A stretch of DNA of 64,000 nucleotides from Corynebacterium gallinarum (GCF_014837045.1 NZ_JACSPR010000006.1:1-64000); one strand, 5' to 3'. Positions 28,245-38,510 are shown, counted from the first letter of the stretch. The notes: a model not told the origin generated them from the letters alone. Translations and numbers: made by a program.

Positions 28245-28943
28245 ATGAGTTCAGCCACTGAAAATACCCAGGACACCGCACCGGGGACCGCTTCCCGGGC
28301 AGAACCCACTGAAACCTTCCACCCTGAGCGCACCCACATCCTCAGTGCGGTTGTTCTGGCGCTGATCTCACTGCTCACCATCGGGGCCGCTCCCCAGTAC
28401 CTCTGGTGGATCCTCATCTTCCCCGCCCTGATCATCTGGTGGGTGCTCAAATCCGCCACGGTGGTGGACAGCACGGGCATCGAGGCGCGCTACGCCTTCC
28501 GGGGCAACAAGGCCATCGCGTGGGATGATTTCGCGGGCATCGGTTTCAAGGGGGCACGCACCTTCGCACGCACCACCGACGGCACGGAGATCTCCCTGCC
28601 CGGTGTCACGTTCAACTCACTCCCCCGCCTCCAGCAGGCCTCCTATGGTCGCATCCCCGATGCCCTGACCGAGGGGCGTGCCGCCATGGATGGCAAGATC
28701 GTCGTGGTGCAGGAGGACGGGTACTCCGTGGTCCTGACCAAGGATGAGTACCTCGCACGCCAGAAGGAACTGGGCCGGGAGATCCAGATCGAATTCGATG
28801 AGGACAACACCCCCCACGATGTTTCGCACACGGCCTCCGGGAACAATTCCGGGGCCAGTGGTGTTGAATCCCCCGGTAGCGCAATTCCCACTGCTGAGCC
28901 TACTCATCAGCCCACTGATGACAGGCCGACGCCACAAGCGTAA
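28245..28943 (+). CDS. Bacterial PH-domain membrane protein
   Basis: A 232-residue protein with a cytoplasmic acidic/Thr-rich head, two adjacent hydrophobic segments (about 30-50 and 52-68), then a bacterial PH-like domain: VVDSTGIEARYAFRGNKAIAWDDFAGIGF is the typical first strand pair and tryptophan turn. The tail after 185 is low-complexity. Similar proteins are common in mycobacteria and corynebacteria, with no defined role. TACTAT lies 7 nt before ATG (leaderless). It follows mscCG by 65 bp. Confidence 0.72.
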   Translation: MSSATENTQDTAPGTASRAEPTETFHPERTHILSAVVLALISLLTIGAAPQYLWWILIFPALIIWWVLKSATVVDSTGIEARYAFRGNKAIAWDDFAGIGFKGARTFARTTDGTEISLPGVTFNSLPRLQQASYGRIPDALTEGRAAMDGKIVVVQEDGYSVVLTKDEYLARQKELGREIQIEFDEDNTPHDVSHTASGNNSGASGVESPGSAIPTAEPTHQPTDDRPTPQA

Positions 28944-29137
28944 ATATCCCCATCCAGTGTGACGGTGTGATTCGAACCAGAGAACCGATCGCCGTCGGAC
29001 ACCATATTATTCTTACGGATTCCGCCGCCCCCAGCCCACCTCACCCGGTCCGGGCATGGTGGCGTGGCCTCCGAAAATTCCCCCTTTCCGCCACTCTTTC
29101 AGGATCTGTCCGAAAGAGTTGATCTGAAAAGCGCATC

Positions 29138-30979
29138 ATGATTCCTCTTCGTTCAAAAGTCACCACCGTCGGCCGCAACGCAGCCGGAGCCCGCGCACTG
29201 TGGCGTGCCACAGGCACCAAGGAAAACGAGTTCGGCAAGCCGATTGTGGCCATTGTCAACTCCTACACCCAGTTCGTGCCGGGCCATGTTCACCTGAAGG
29301 ACGTCGGAGATATCGTCGCGGATGCCGTCCGTGCAGCCGGTGGTGTGCCCAAGGAATTCAACACCATCGCCGTCGATGACGGCATCGCCATGGGTCACGG
29401 TGGCATGCTGTACTCCCTGCCGTCGCGTGAGATCATCGCCGACTCGGTGGAATACATGGTCAATGCCCACACCGCGGACGCCATGGTGTGTATCTCCAAC
29501 TGTGACAAGATCACCCCCGGCATGCTCAATGCCGCGATGCGCCTGAACATCCCGGTCGTGTTCGTCTCCGGTGGCCCCATGGAGGCCGGTAAGGCTGTGG
29601 TGGTTGATGGTGTCGCCCACGCCCCGACCGACCTGATCACCGCGATCTCCGCATCCGCCAATGACGGTGTGGATGATGCCGGTCTGCTCGCCGTCGAACA
29701 GTCCGCCTGCCCCACCTGTGGTTCCTGCTCCGGTATGTTCACCGCGAACTCCATGAACTGCCTCACCGAGGCCCTGGGTCTGTCCCTGCCCGGTAACGGT
29801 TCCACTCTGGCCACCCACTCCGCCCGCCGTGCCCTGTTCGAGAAGGCCGGCGAGACCGTGGTCAAGCTGTGTGAGCGTTACTACGGCCAGGAGGACGAGT
29901 CCGCCCTGCCACGCTCCATCGCCACCAAGCAGGCCTTCGAGAACGCCATGGCACTCGATATGGCCATGGGTGGTTCCACCAACACCATCCTGCACATCCT
30001 CGCCGCCGCCCAGGAGGGTGAGGTCGACTTCGACCTGACTGACATCGACGTGCTGTCCAAGCGCGTGCCCTGCCTGTCCAAGGTCGCACCGAACTCGGAC
30101 TACCACATGGAGGATGTCCACCGCGCCGGTGGCATCCCCGCCATCCTCGGTGAACTCAACCGCGGTGGCCTGCTGAACAAGGACGTTCACTCGGTCTTCT
30201 CCGATGACCTGCAGTCCTGGCTCGACGAGTGGGATATCCGTTCCGGCAAGGCATCCGAGGAGGCCATCGACCTCTTCCACGCCGCCCCCGGTGGCATCCG
30301 TACCACCGAGGCGTTCTCCACCGACAACCGCTGGGATTCCCTGGACACCGATGCCGAGAACGGCTGCATCCACAGCATCGAGCACGCCCACACCGCCGAT
30401 GGTGGTCTGGTGGTGCTGCGCGGCAACATCGCCCCCGACGGAGCGGTGATCAAGTCCGCCGGTATCGACGAGGAACTGTGGACCTTCACCGGCCCCGCCC
30501 GCGTGGTTGAGAGCCAGGAAGAGGCGGTCTCCGTCATCCTCAACAAGACCATCCAGGCCGGCGAGGTGCTGGTTGTGCGCTACGAGGGTCCCTCCGGTGG
30601 CCCGGGCATGCAGGAGATGCTGCACCCGACCGCCTTCCTCAAGGGTTCCGGTCTGGGTAAGAAGTGTGCCCTGCTCACCGACGGCCGTTTCTCCGGTGGT
30701 TCCTCGGGACTGTCCATCGGCCATGTCTCCCCCGAGGCTGCCCACGGTGGTGTCATCGGCCTGATCGAGGACGGGGATATCATCACCATCGATATCCACA
30801 ACCGCGTGCTGGATCTGGGTATCTCCGATGAGGAACTCGAGCGTCGCCGGGCAGCCGAGGAGGCTTCCGACAAGCCGTGGCAGCCGAAGAACCGCCAGCG
30901 TGTGGTCTCCAAGGCGCTGCGTGCCTACGCCAAGATGGCCACCTCCGCCGACAAGGGTGCGGTCCGCCAGATCGACTAA
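29138..30979 (+). CDS. ilvD: Dihydroxy-acid dehydratase
   Basis: A 613-residue Fe-S dehydratase making the 2-keto acids of valine and isoleucine. The cluster and Mg ligands are in [10 protein letters not shown] and [33 protein letters not shown] and [11 protein letters not shown] of the C-terminal domain are intact. Length equals the C. glutamicum enzyme. No clear ribosome site precedes the ATG. The 194-bp upstream gap (28944-29137) shows nothing I can name. A strong terminator follows. Confidence 0.97.
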   Translation: MIPLRSKVTTVGRNAAGARALWRATGTKENEFGKPIVAIVNSYTQFVPGHVHLKDVGDIVADAVRAAGGVPKEFNTIAVDDGIAMGHGGMLYSLPSREIIADSVEYMVNAHTADAMVCISNCDKITPGMLNAAMRLNIPVVFVSGGPMEAGKAVVVDGVAHAPTDLITAISASANDGVDDAGLLAVEQSACPTCGSCSGMFTANSMNCLTEALGLSLPGNGSTLATHSARRALFEKAGETVVKLCERYYGQEDESALPRSIATKQAFENAMALDMAMGGSTNTILHILAAAQEGEVDFDLTDIDVLSKRVPCLSKVAPNSDYHMEDVHRAGGIPAILGELNRGGLLNKDVHSVFSDDLQSWLDEWDIRSGKASEEAIDLFHAAPGGIRTTEAFSTDNRWDSLDTDAENGCIHSIEHAHTADGGLVVLRGNIAPDGAVIKSAGIDEELWTFTGPARVVESQEEAVSVILNKTIQAGEVLVVRYEGPSGGPGMQEMLHPTAFLKGSGLGKKCALLTDGRFSGGSSGLSIGHVSPEAAHGGVIGLIEDGDIITIDIHNRVLDLGISDEELERRRAAEEASDKPWQPKNRQRVVSKALRAYAKMATSADKGAVRQID

Positions 30980-30998
30980 CAGGTCCGGGTGACCACAA

Positions 30999-31050
30999 AA
31001 AACTCCCGGTGGACGTTCACTGTTGATCAGCGAACTCCACCGGGAGTTTT
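30999..31050 (+). terminator. Terminator shared by ilvD and the DoxX gene
   Basis: A perfect 15-bp stem (AAAACTCCCGGTGGA and complement, 30999-31013 and 31036-31050) with T-runs at the 3-prime end of both strands, so it can serve the convergent ilvD and DoxX genes. Confidence 0.9.
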
Positions 31051-31075
31051 CTTATGCCTGGTGTCAGGCCTGGTG

Positions 31076-32062
31076 TCAGGCCAGCGCACCGAAGGGGTTG
31101 ACGCCGGCGCCGAACCACCACAGCACCATGGCCAGGGCGATGCCGATGATCACGAAGATCCACGAGGAGACCAGCGGGCGGCGTGCCCAACTGCGGCCGG
31201 CATCCAGGGAGATACGGCCCGGGCCGGTGAACTGCAGGCCGATGACCACCAGGGTGAGAACAACCGCCAGCACAATCGCCTCGTCCAGCTCACCCCAGCC
31301 GCCGTCATGGACATTGATCTGGTGCAGGGCGGTGAAGGACGTGGCCACGGTGGCGACCGCGGCGGCCACCGGGGTCATGAGCCCCAGCAGCAGGAACACA
31401 CCGGCGGCCAGCTCCAGGGACGGCAGCAGGATCGCCAGGACCTCGGGCCACTGGTAACCGGCGTACTCTGCCTCGAGTCCGGCGAGCCCGTCCGAACCAC
31501 CGATCGCGAAGAATGCTGACACCCCCCGCAGGATCAGGTAGAGACCGACCGCGACGCGGATGATGAACAGACCGAAGTCGAGGGTGCCGCGCCGGGCATC
31601 CAGCGCCGTGGCCGGCTCCGCGATGACCGGTTCCTCCGGCGGCTGCGCCGGGGGGATGACGGCGGGCGCCACGGGCTGCGCGAAGTCCGTATCACTGTAG
31701 GACGCGCCGGGGACGGGTTCCCGGTCGAGCTGTCGGGTCGGCTGCGCGGGTGGTGGTGGCGTCACCGTGGTCGGCGCGTCGGACGCCAGACGGTCGCTTG
31801 TCGACGCCTGATACCCCTCCCCCGGACGGGCGAAGGCCGTGGTCTGGGGTGCCTGGGTGGCCTGGGGTGCATCTGCACGCGAACCGTTGTAGGTCGGGAT
31901 GTCATCATCGGGGTCACCGAGATCGGAGGACTCCACGGGCTGGGGTTTCTTCCCCATCAACCGGCTCAGGGGGTGGGAACCCCGCCCCGGGGTGGACGGC
32001 GTCTCGGATGCCTTGTCAGTGGGGTCGGAACTGGGGTCGGTGTTACGCGGTTTCTCAGCCAT
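31076..32062 (-). CDS. DoxX-family membrane protein with long cytoplasmic head
   Basis: A 328-residue protein. Residues 1-160 are hydrophilic and rich in Pro, Thr and Asp. Then comes a DoxX domain with four helices (about 165-190, 208-235, 240-262, 295-320), including LFIIRVAVGLYLILRGVSAFF and LAAGVFLLLGLMTPVAAA. DoxX proteins are linked to redox or thiol stress in mycobacteria. The extended head is unusual for the basic family but common in corynebacterial versions. TAACCT lies 6 nt before ATG (leaderless). Confidence 0.8.
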   Translation of the reverse strand: MAEKPRNTDPSSDPTDKASETPSTPGRGSHPLSRLMGKKPQPVESSDLGDPDDDIPTYNGSRADAPQATQAPQTTAFARPGEGYQASTSDRLASDAPTTVTPPPPAQPTRQLDREPVPGASYSDTDFAQPVAPAVIPPAQPPEEPVIAEPATALDARRGTLDFGLFIIRVAVGLYLILRGVSAFFAIGGSDGLAGLEAEYAGYQWPEVLAILLPSLELAAGVFLLLGLMTPVAAAVATVATSFTALHQINVHDGGWGELDEAIVLAVVLTLVVIGLQFTGPGRISLDAGRSWARRPLVSSWIFVIIGIALAMVLWWFGAGVNPFGALA

Positions 32063-32124
32063 GCTGCCAGGTTAATCGAACTCACCGGGCCTGGCCTGCA
32101 GGAAGCCCCGGTGTGCCCGGAATG

Positions 32125-32853
32125 TTATGCGGCGCAGGTGTTCAGCTGGGTGGACAGTGCCTCGGATTCCGCCTGGGTGACCCATACGTCATAGCGGTCC
32201 TTGACCGTGATGATCATCTTGGCGTAGTCGCAGCGGAAGGCGCGGTTCGGTGGCAGCCAGGTGGCGGCGTCGCTCGCGCCCTTCTGACTGTTGAGACTGC
32301 CCTTGACGGCGAGGAGGTTGTCCGGGTCGTTGGCGAAGCTCCTGCGGGTCTGCTCATCCCACTGCTGTGCACCCTTCTGCCAGGCGTCGGCAAGCGGTAC
32401 GAGGTGGTCGATCTGCACCAGGGAGGAGGTGGACTGGCCACGGGTGAACCGGATGGTCTCGCCGGAGAAGGGGTCCTCCAGGGTGCCCTTCTCCACCAGG
32501 CAGTCCCTGGTGCCCGGGCGGGTGTCCACGCCGGTGAGGTCGCGGTTCAGGATGTCGTTGCGGGTGTCGCACCCGTTGTGGCCGAGGTCCACGTCGACGG
32601 TATCGGTCCAGGCGGGGCCGAAGAGCTCGCGGTTGTATCCGGTCATGGGGGCGCGTCCCTTGACATCCAGGCCGGCGAGCATGGTGCGGTACCCGGCGAC
32701 TTCGGCTGTATGTGGGCGGTCATCCCCGGGAGCGCCATTGATGACATATGCGACCGCGATGATGACCGTGACGAGGGCGGTGAGCACCCCGGAGGCAGCA
32801 GCCCTGGCCCGGACGGCGCGGGACTTCTGCGTGGTTTTTGAACGTGTTGCCAT
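32125..32853 (-). CDS. Secreted or membrane-anchored HNH nuclease (DUF1524)
   Basis: A 242-residue protein. A basic N-terminus and one hydrophobic segment (residues 21-39) act as a signal or anchor. The catalytic domain has QIDHLVPLADAW (Asp149-His150), NDPDNLLAVKGSLNSQKG (Asn179, Asn188, Lys191) and ATWLPPN, the classic pattern of secreted actinobacterial DUF1524/HNH nucleases. Cysteines at 95, 118, 208 and 240 could pair as disulfides outside the cell. A role in degrading external DNA is plausible. TACAGT lies 8 nt before ATG (leaderless). Confidence 0.85.
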   Translation of the reverse strand: MATRSKTTQKSRAVRARAAASGVLTALVTVIIAVAYVINGAPGDDRPHTAEVAGYRTMLAGLDVKGRAPMTGYNRELFGPAWTDTVDVDLGHNGCDTRNDILNRDLTGVDTRPGTRDCLVEKGTLEDPFSGETIRFTRGQSTSSLVQIDHLVPLADAWQKGAQQWDEQTRRSFANDPDNLLAVKGSLNSQKGASDAATWLPPNRAFRCDYAKMIITVKDRYDVWVTQAESEALSTQLNTCAA

Positions 32854-32983
32854 GGCGTTTTACTGTATCAACCTGCACTGATGCCCCATCGACTGGGGTT
32901 CGAATATATGTTCAGCTGGCAGCAGCTCCCGATTCCGGCTATAATTGTTGACATATCATATAAATCCTTGAAGGAGTTTTCAC

Positions 32984-34063
32984 ATGAGCAACACCACTGC
33001 TGACTGGGCCGGCGCCCCACAGAATGCCTCCCCCGACGGCGAGTTCGTCCGGGACACCAACTACATCACCGACCGCATCGTGGCCGATGTCCCGACAGGG
33101 TCCGAACCGGTCGCACAGGAGGACGGATCCTTCCACTGGCCGGTTGAGGCCGGTCGCTACCGCCTGGTTGCCGCCCGCGCCTGCCCCTGGGCCCACCGCA
33201 CCGTGATCACCCGTCGCCTGCTGGGACTGGAGGACGTGATCTCGCTCGGCCTGACCGGCCCGACCCATGATGTGCGTTCCTGGACCTTCGACCTGGATCC
33301 GGGCGAGGTTGATCCGGTCCTCCAGATCCCCCGCCTGCAGGAGACCTACTTCAACCGCTTCCCCGACTACCCGCGTGGCATCACCGTGCCGGCCATCGTC
33401 GAGGAGTCCAGCCGCAAGGTGGTCACCAACGACTACCCCTCCATCACCATCGACTTCAACCTGGAGTGGAAGCAGCACCACCGCGAGGGTGCCCCGGAGC
33501 TCTACCCCGAGCACCTGCGCGAGGAGATGGAACCGGTGATGAAACGGATCTTCACCGAGGTGAACAACGGTGTGTACCGCACCGGTTTCGCCGGCTCCCA
33601 GCAGGCCCACGATGAGGCCTATGAGCGTCTGTGGACGGCCCTGGACTGGCTGGAGGAGCGACTGTCCACCCGCCGCTACCTCATGGGTGATCACATCACC
33701 GAGGCGGATATCCGCCTCTACCCCACCCTCGTGCGTTTCGACGCCGTCTACTACTCCCACTTCAAGTGCTCCCGGAACAAGATCACCGAGATGCCCAACC
33801 TGTGGGGCTACCTCCGCGATCTGTTCCAGACCCCGGGATTCGGTGACACCACCGACTTCACCGAGATCAAGCAGCACTACTTCATCACCCACGCGGAGAT
33901 CAACCCCACCCAGATCGTCCCGGTCGGCCCCGACCTGTCCGGTCTGATGTCCGAGCACGGCCGCGAGGCACTGGGCGGTTCCCCCTTCGCCGAGGGTGTC
34001 ACCCTGCCGGGCCCGATGCCCGCCGGTGAAGAGGTCAAGAACCCGGAGCCCTTCCAGAACTAG
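32984..34063 (+). CDS. Glutathionyl/mycothiol-hydroquinone reductase (GST superfamily)
   Basis: A 359-residue Xi-class glutathione-transferase-like protein. The catalytic cysteine motif is AARACPWAHRTVI, then the GPTHDVRSW and FDLDPGE region, VPAIVEE and SNDYPSI-like thiol-binding segment (VVTNDYPSITIDFN), and a helical domain with GDHITEADIRLYPTLVRFD. These enzymes remove thiol adducts from hydroquinones. Corynebacteria make mycothiol rather than glutathione, so mycothiol is the likely partner. AAGGAG lies 7 nt before ATG. Its stop overlaps the convergent lysG stop by 4 nt. Confidence 0.88.
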   Translation: MSNTTADWAGAPQNASPDGEFVRDTNYITDRIVADVPTGSEPVAQEDGSFHWPVEAGRYRLVAARACPWAHRTVITRRLLGLEDVISLGLTGPTHDVRSWTFDLDPGEVDPVLQIPRLQETYFNRFPDYPRGITVPAIVEESSRKVVTNDYPSITIDFNLEWKQHHREGAPELYPEHLREEMEPVMKRIFTEVNNGVYRTGFAGSQQAHDEAYERLWTALDWLEERLSTRRYLMGDHITEADIRLYPTLVRFDAVYYSHFKCSRNKITEMPNLWGYLRDLFQTPGFGDTTDFTEIKQHYFITHAEINPTQIVPVGPDLSGLMSEHGREALGGSPFAEGVTLPGPMPAGEEVKNPEPFQN

Positions 34064-34932
34064 GTTCTCAGGCCCGCCCGGGCCGCATCCACCACGGCGT
34101 CTGTGAGTCTGGCGAGCAGCCTGGACTCCAGGCGCCATCGTTGCCAATAGAGCGGGGTGTCCACCACCTTCTCATCGAGCTGCACCACATCCCCGGCAGC
34201 CAGCATCGGTGCCGCCTGCGCCTCGGGCAGCAGGCCCCACCCCAGGCCGCGCCGCACCGCCTCCCCGAACCCCTCCGCAGACGGAACCACCGAGACACGG
34301 CGCCTGGCGACGGTTCCCTCGACCCTGCCCTCGAGATCGCGGTCCTGCAGCACATCATTCGGCCCGAAACGCAGCACCGGCATGCGCACCCAGTCGGGGT
34401 GGCCGTCCACGCTGTAGCGATCCCGGAGTTCCGGGGTGGCCACGGGCAGGTGCCTCATGATCCCCAGGCGTTGAACCTCACAACCTGCGACGGGGTCCGC
34501 CTCGCGGGTCACAGCCCCGAGCACGGAACCGCGGCGCAACAGTGACAAAGTGTGGGCCTCGTCCTCCACCCGCAGCGTCAGGGTGACCGCGCCCCAGCGT
34601 GCGACCTCGGCGAACACCGGCGGGAACCAGGTGGATAGGGAATCAGCGTTGATGGCCACCGTCAGAGGGATCTCATCGAGCCGTTCCGCCAGTTGTTCGC
34701 GGGTCTCCGCCTGCAGCAGCGCCATCTTGCGGGCCGCCTGAACCAGCACCTCCCCGGCTTCCGTGGCTACCGCCGGCTGGGTGCGCGACACCAGCACCCG
34801 CCCGACGGATTTCTCCAGTGCCTTGATGCGTTGACTGACCGCCGAGGGGGAGATCGACAGCGCGAGGGAGGCATTCTCGAAGCTGCCCTCGTCAATGATG
34901 GTCAGCAGGGTGTCCAGGTGGATCGGGTTCAT
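34060..34932 (-). CDS. lysG: LysR-type activator of the lysine exporter
   Basis: A 290-residue LysR regulator. The N-terminal HTH is LLTIIDEGSFENASLALSISPSAVSQRIKALE, and an effector domain follows from about residue 90. It is divergent from lysE over 61 bp, as in C. glutamicum, where LysG activates lysE in the presence of lysine, arginine or histidine. TAGAAT lies 6 nt before ATG, so the message is leaderless, and its promoter lies within the shared lysE control region. Confidence 0.95.
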   Translation of the reverse strand: MNPIHLDTLLTIIDEGSFENASLALSISPSAVSQRIKALEKSVGRVLVSRTQPAVATEAGEVLVQAARKMALLQAETREQLAERLDEIPLTVAINADSLSTWFPPVFAEVARWGAVTLTLRVEDEAHTLSLLRRGSVLGAVTREADPVAGCEVQRLGIMRHLPVATPELRDRYSVDGHPDWVRMPVLRFGPNDVLQDRDLEGRVEGTVARRRVSVVPSAEGFGEAVRRGLGWGLLPEAQAAPMLAAGDVVQLDEKVVDTPLYWQRWRLESRLLARLTDAVVDAARAGLRT

Positions 34933-34993
34933 GAAGCAATTCTAAACCATGTTCAGTCTCTATCATTTTACTTAATATAGTTGGTGCGCGAAC

Positions 34994-35689
34994 ATGCTGA
35001 ACATGGAAATCTTTGTCACCGGTTTGTTGTTGGGAGCCAGTCTGCTGTTGGCCATCGGCCCACAGAATGTCCTGGTGATCAAACAGGGCATCAAACGCGA
35101 GGGCATCACGGCCGTCATCATCGTCTGTCTACTGTCCGACGTGGTCCTGTTCACCCTCGGCACCGTCGGGGTCGGCCTGATTTCCGAGACCGCCCCGATC
35201 ATTCTCGACATCCTGCGCTGGTGCGGCACCGCCTACCTGCTGTGGTTCGCGGTGATGGCTGCGCGCGACGCCCTGCGCACCCGCACCGAGGTCACCTTCG
35301 TCGACCACTCCGAGCCCGTCGCGGCACCCGGCGCCTCCGGCGGGGGCGTGACGACGAAACAACGACACCGGCTCCACACCACACCCGGCACCCAGAAGAT
35401 CTGGGTCAAGCCCATGCTCATGGCCATTGTGCTGACCTGGCTCAACCCCAATGCCTACCTGGATGCCTTCGTGTTCATCGGTGGCGTGGGGGCCCAGTAC
35501 GGTGAGACCGGCCGGTGGATCTTTGCCGCGGGTGCCTTTGCCGCCAGCCTGATCTGGTTCCCACTGGTCGGCTACGGCGCCGCCGCCCTGTCCGGTCCCC
35601 TGTCCAGCACGCGGGTGTGGCGCTGGATCAACATCGGTGTGGCCGTGGTGCTCACCGGACTGGCCGTGAAGCTGATCCTGATGGGTTAA
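34994..35689 (+). CDS. lysE: L-lysine (and arginine) exporter
   Basis: A 231-residue LysE-type membrane exporter. Predicted helices include ITGLLLGASLL-like residues 7-25, 35-60, 66-88, 144-165, 180-200 and 209-228. The IGPQNVLVIKQGIKRE loop and the WLNPNAYLDAFVFIGG motif are hallmark residues. A hydrophilic loop (about 95-135) is variable compared with C. glutamicum. Start could be 34994 or the in-frame ATG at 35003, which better fits other LysE N-termini; neither has a clear ribosome site. TAATAT lies 15-20 nt upstream. Confidence 0.95.
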   Translation: MLNMEIFVTGLLLGASLLLAIGPQNVLVIKQGIKREGITAVIIVCLLSDVVLFTLGTVGVGLISETAPIILDILRWCGTAYLLWFAVMAARDALRTRTEVTFVDHSEPVAAPGASGGGVTTKQRHRLHTTPGTQKIWVKPMLMAIVLTWLNPNAYLDAFVFIGGVGAQYGETGRWIFAAGAFAASLIWFPLVGYGAAALSGPLSSTRVWRWINIGVAVVLTGLAVKLILMG

Positions 35690-36774
35690 TCCAGCTCCCT
35701 CGGTGTGGCTGTCTTGGATTCGGTGGCCTTGGCCCAGATGTTCACCCCGGCGTCATGGGCGATCTCATCGATGGCCTGGAGTTCCGCCTCGGTGAACTCC
35801 AGGTTGGCCAGTGCGTCGAGGTTGGCATCGAGCTGCTTCACGCTGGAGGCACCGATGAGCGCCGAGGTGACCGTCTCCTCGCCGTAGTTGCCCTGTTCCC
35901 GCAGGACCCAGGCGATCGCCATCTGTGCCAGTGATTGACCGCGCTCCTGGGCGATGTCGTTGAGGCGGCGCACCATACCGATGTTCTCCTCGGACAGCAT
36001 GCCCTCCGACAGGGACTTGCCCTGGGTGGCGCGGGAGCCCTCGGGGACACCGTCGAGGTAGCGGTCGGTGAGCAGGCCCTGTGCCAGCGGGGAGAAGGCG
36101 ATGACCCCCAATCCGTGGTTCGCGGTGGCCTGAAGCAGTGACTCCCCCTCATCGCCCGGTTCCTCCACCCAGCGGTTGACCAGGGAGTAGCTCGGCTGGT
36201 GGATGAGCAGCGGGCAGCCCTCATCGGACATTAGCTCGGCAGCCTCGGCCGTCAGATCCGCACCGTAGGAGGAGATACCCACGTAGAGCGCCTTGCCGGA
36301 GGCGACGATGTCACGCAGGGCGTAGAGGGTCTCCTCGAGTGGGGTGTCGGGGTCCGGGCGGTGGTGGTAGAAGATGTCCACGTAGTCCACCCCCAGGCGC
36401 TTGAGCGACTGGTCGAGGGAGCTGACCAGATATTTGCGGGAGCCACCGAAACCGTAGGGTCCGTCCCACATGTTCCACCCGGCCTTGGAGGAGATGATCA
36501 TCTCATCGCGGTGATCGGCGAAATCCCTCTTCAGGATGCGGCCGAAGTTCACCTCGGAGGACCCGGCCGGTGGGCCGTAGTTGTTGGCCAGGTCGAAGTG
36601 GGTGACTCCCCTGTCGAAGGCCCGGTGGATGATCTCGCGCTGGGTCTCCAGGGGTTTGTCGTTGCCGAAGTTGTGCCACAGCCCGAGAGAGATGGCGGGT
36701 AACTTCAGTCCGGAGTGCCCGACGGTGCGGTACTCCATGTCGTCATAGCGTGTTGGTGCTGGTACATAGGTCAT
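35686..36774 (-). CDS. Aldo/keto reductase (YghZ/glyceraldehyde-3-phosphate reductase type)
   Basis: A 362-residue NADPH-dependent oxidoreductase. Tetrad region: FDLANNYGPPAGSSE (Asp, Tyr), SSKAGWNM (Lys) and IFYHHRPDPDTP (His); ISSYGADLTAEAAEL and the C-terminal SALIGASSVKQLDANLDAL nucleotide-binding block follow. It resembles E. coli YghZ and potassium-channel beta-subunit-like reductases. Start at 36774 is preferred; ATG at 36783 is possible. A TTG at 36819 would fall inside the gatB terminator. Its end overlaps the convergent lysE stop by 4 nt. Confidence 0.9.
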   Translation of the reverse strand: MTYVPAPTRYDDMEYRTVGHSGLKLPAISLGLWHNFGNDKPLETQREIIHRAFDRGVTHFDLANNYGPPAGSSEVNFGRILKRDFADHRDEMIISSKAGWNMWDGPYGFGGSRKYLVSSLDQSLKRLGVDYVDIFYHHRPDPDTPLEETLYALRDIVASGKALYVGISSYGADLTAEAAELMSDEGCPLLIHQPSYSLVNRWVEEPGDEGESLLQATANHGLGVIAFSPLAQGLLTDRYLDGVPEGSRATQGKSLSEGMLSEENIGMVRRLNDIAQERGQSLAQMAIAWVLREQGNYGEETVTSALIGASSVKQLDANLDALANLEFTEAELQAIDEIAHDAGVNIWAKATESKTATPRELD

Positions 36775-36817
36775 GGCCACCATTGTGCTCACTTCGGGCT
36801 GTGGCTGCCATAACGGC

Positions 36818-36845
36818 AAAAACGCCCCTCACGGGGAGGGGCGTT
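36818..36845 (-). terminator. Rho-independent terminator of gatB
   Basis: The 10-bp stem AACGCCCCTC/GAGGGGCGTT (36821-36830, 36836-36845) is followed on the minus strand by TTTTTGCCG. It lies 11 bp past the gatB stop and just upstream of the aldo/keto reductase gene. Confidence 0.88.
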
Positions 36846-36855
36846 GTGCAGGTGA

Positions 36856-38361
36856 TCAGGCGAGCTTCTCGGCGATGAGCTTGTTCACCTGGGCCGGATC
36901 AGCCTTGCCGCGGGTGGCCTTCATGACCGCACCCACGATGGCACCGGTGACCTTGGTGTTGCCAGCGCGGTACTTTTCCACGATGTCGGGGTTGGCCGCC
37001 AGGGCCTCGTCGACGGCGGCCTCGATCGCTCCGTCGTCACGCACGACCTCCAGGCCGCGGGAGGCGACAACCGCATCGACGTCACCCTCGCCGGCGAGCA
37101 CACCGTCGATGGCCTGACGGCCGAGCTTGTTGGTGAGCTTGCCCTCCCTGATCAGGGCGACCACGCGGGCGACATGCGCCGGGGTGACCGGCAGTGCGTC
37201 GAGTTCCACGCCGGACTCGTTGGCCTTCTGGGAGAGGTAGGACACCCACCAGGCGCGGGCCTCGTCCGGGGTGGTGCCCGCCTCGACGGTCTCGATGATC
37301 AGATCGAGGGCGTTGGCGTTGATGAGATCACGCATCTCGGCGTCGGAGAGCTTCCACTCCTCCTGGATGCGGGCACGACGGACCCAGGGCAGTTCCGGCA
37401 GGGTCGCGCGGATCTCCTCGACCCACTCGGCCGGTGCGATGACCGGTGGCAGGTCGGGATCGTTGAAGTAGCGGTAGTCCTCGGCGGTTTCCTTCGGACG
37501 TCCCTTGGAGGTGGAGCCGTCAGTCTCCTGGTAGTGGCGGGTCTCCTGGTCGATGGTGCCACCGTTGTCCAGGACGCGGGCCTGACGCTGCATCTCGAAG
37601 GTGATGGCCTGCTCGACGGACTTCAGGGAGTTGATGTTCTTGGTTTCGGTGCGGGTACCGAATTCCTCCTGTCCGATGGGGCGCAGGGAGAGGTTGGCAT
37701 CCACGCGCATGGACCCCTGATCCAGACGACCATCGGAGACACCGAGGGCCTTGACCAGATCACGCAGCGCGGAGACATAGGCCTTGGCGATCTCCGGTGC
37801 GCGGGCACCGGCACCCTCGATCGGCTTGGTCACGATCTCGATGAGGGGAACACCCGCACGGTTGCAGTCCACCAGGGAGGCGGTGGCGCCGTGGATGCGA
37901 CCCGAGGTACCACCGAGGTGGGTCAGCTTGCCGGTGTCCTCCTCCATGTGGGCGCGCTCGATCTCGATGCGCCACTCGGTGCCGTCCTCCAGCATGACGT
38001 CCAGGTAACCGTTGTAGGCGATCGGCTCATCGTACTGGGAGATCTGGTAGTTCTTCGGCTGATCCGGGTAGAAGTAGTTCTTGCGGGCGAACCGGGATGA
38101 TTCGGCGATGCTGCAGTTCAGTGCCAGACCGATCTTGATCGCCCACTCCACACCCTTAGCGTTGACCACAGGCAGCGCGCCCGGCAGGCCGAGGGAGACG
38201 GGATCGACGTTGCTGTTCGGGGCCGCGCCGAAATGGGCGGAGGAGGCGGAGAACATCTTGGTCTCGGTGGCCAGCTCGACGTGGACCTCGAGGCCCATCA
38301 CGGGGTCATACTTCTCCAGGACCTCGTCAAAGTCCATCAGATCATAAAAGGCTGCAGTCAT
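36856..38361 (-). CDS. gatB: Asp/Glu-tRNA amidotransferase subunit B
   Basis: A 501-residue GatB: the tRNA-binding and kinase-like subunit that phosphorylates the misacylated Glu or Asp on tRNA. N-terminal [16 protein letters not shown], then [18 protein letters not shown] and [11 protein letters not shown] are cradle-domain signatures; the C-terminal tail domain ([16 protein letters not shown]) is complete. It works with GatA and GatC, encoded 4.6 kb upstream on the same strand. TAGAAT lies 8 nt before ATG (leaderless). Confidence 0.97.
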   Translation of the reverse strand: MTAAFYDLMDFDEVLEKYDPVMGLEVHVELATETKMFSASSAHFGAAPNSNVDPVSLGLPGALPVVNAKGVEWAIKIGLALNCSIAESSRFARKNYFYPDQPKNYQISQYDEPIAYNGYLDVMLEDGTEWRIEIERAHMEEDTGKLTHLGGTSGRIHGATASLVDCNRAGVPLIEIVTKPIEGAGARAPEIAKAYVSALRDLVKALGVSDGRLDQGSMRVDANLSLRPIGQEEFGTRTETKNINSLKSVEQAITFEMQRQARVLDNGGTIDQETRHYQETDGSTSKGRPKETAEDYRYFNDPDLPPVIAPAEWVEEIRATLPELPWVRRARIQEEWKLSDAEMRDLINANALDLIIETVEAGTTPDEARAWWVSYLSQKANESGVELDALPVTPAHVARVVALIREGKLTNKLGRQAIDGVLAGEGDVDAVVASRGLEVVRDDGAIEAAVDEALAANPDIVEKYRAGNTKVTGAIVGAVMKATRGKADPAQVNKLIAEKLA

Positions 38362-38436
38362 GAGTCACTATTCTAGCCCTCCGTGGCCACCCGGGTGTTC
38401 ATCGGGTGGAGAGCAACAACGGGGGCGGGAAAGACG

Positions 38437-38479
38437 AAACCGGACCACCACGACAGCCGGGGCGGTCGTGATGATCCGG
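38437..38479 (-). terminator. Rho-independent terminator of the GNAT gene
   Basis: A 15-bp stem with two G-U pairs (38440-38454 and 38465-38479) followed on the minus strand by TTTCGTCTTT. It lies 31 bp past the acetyltransferase stop codon. Confidence 0.75.
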
Positions 38480-38510
38480 GAGATGGATGAGGGACAGATG
38501 AGGTGGGTTG

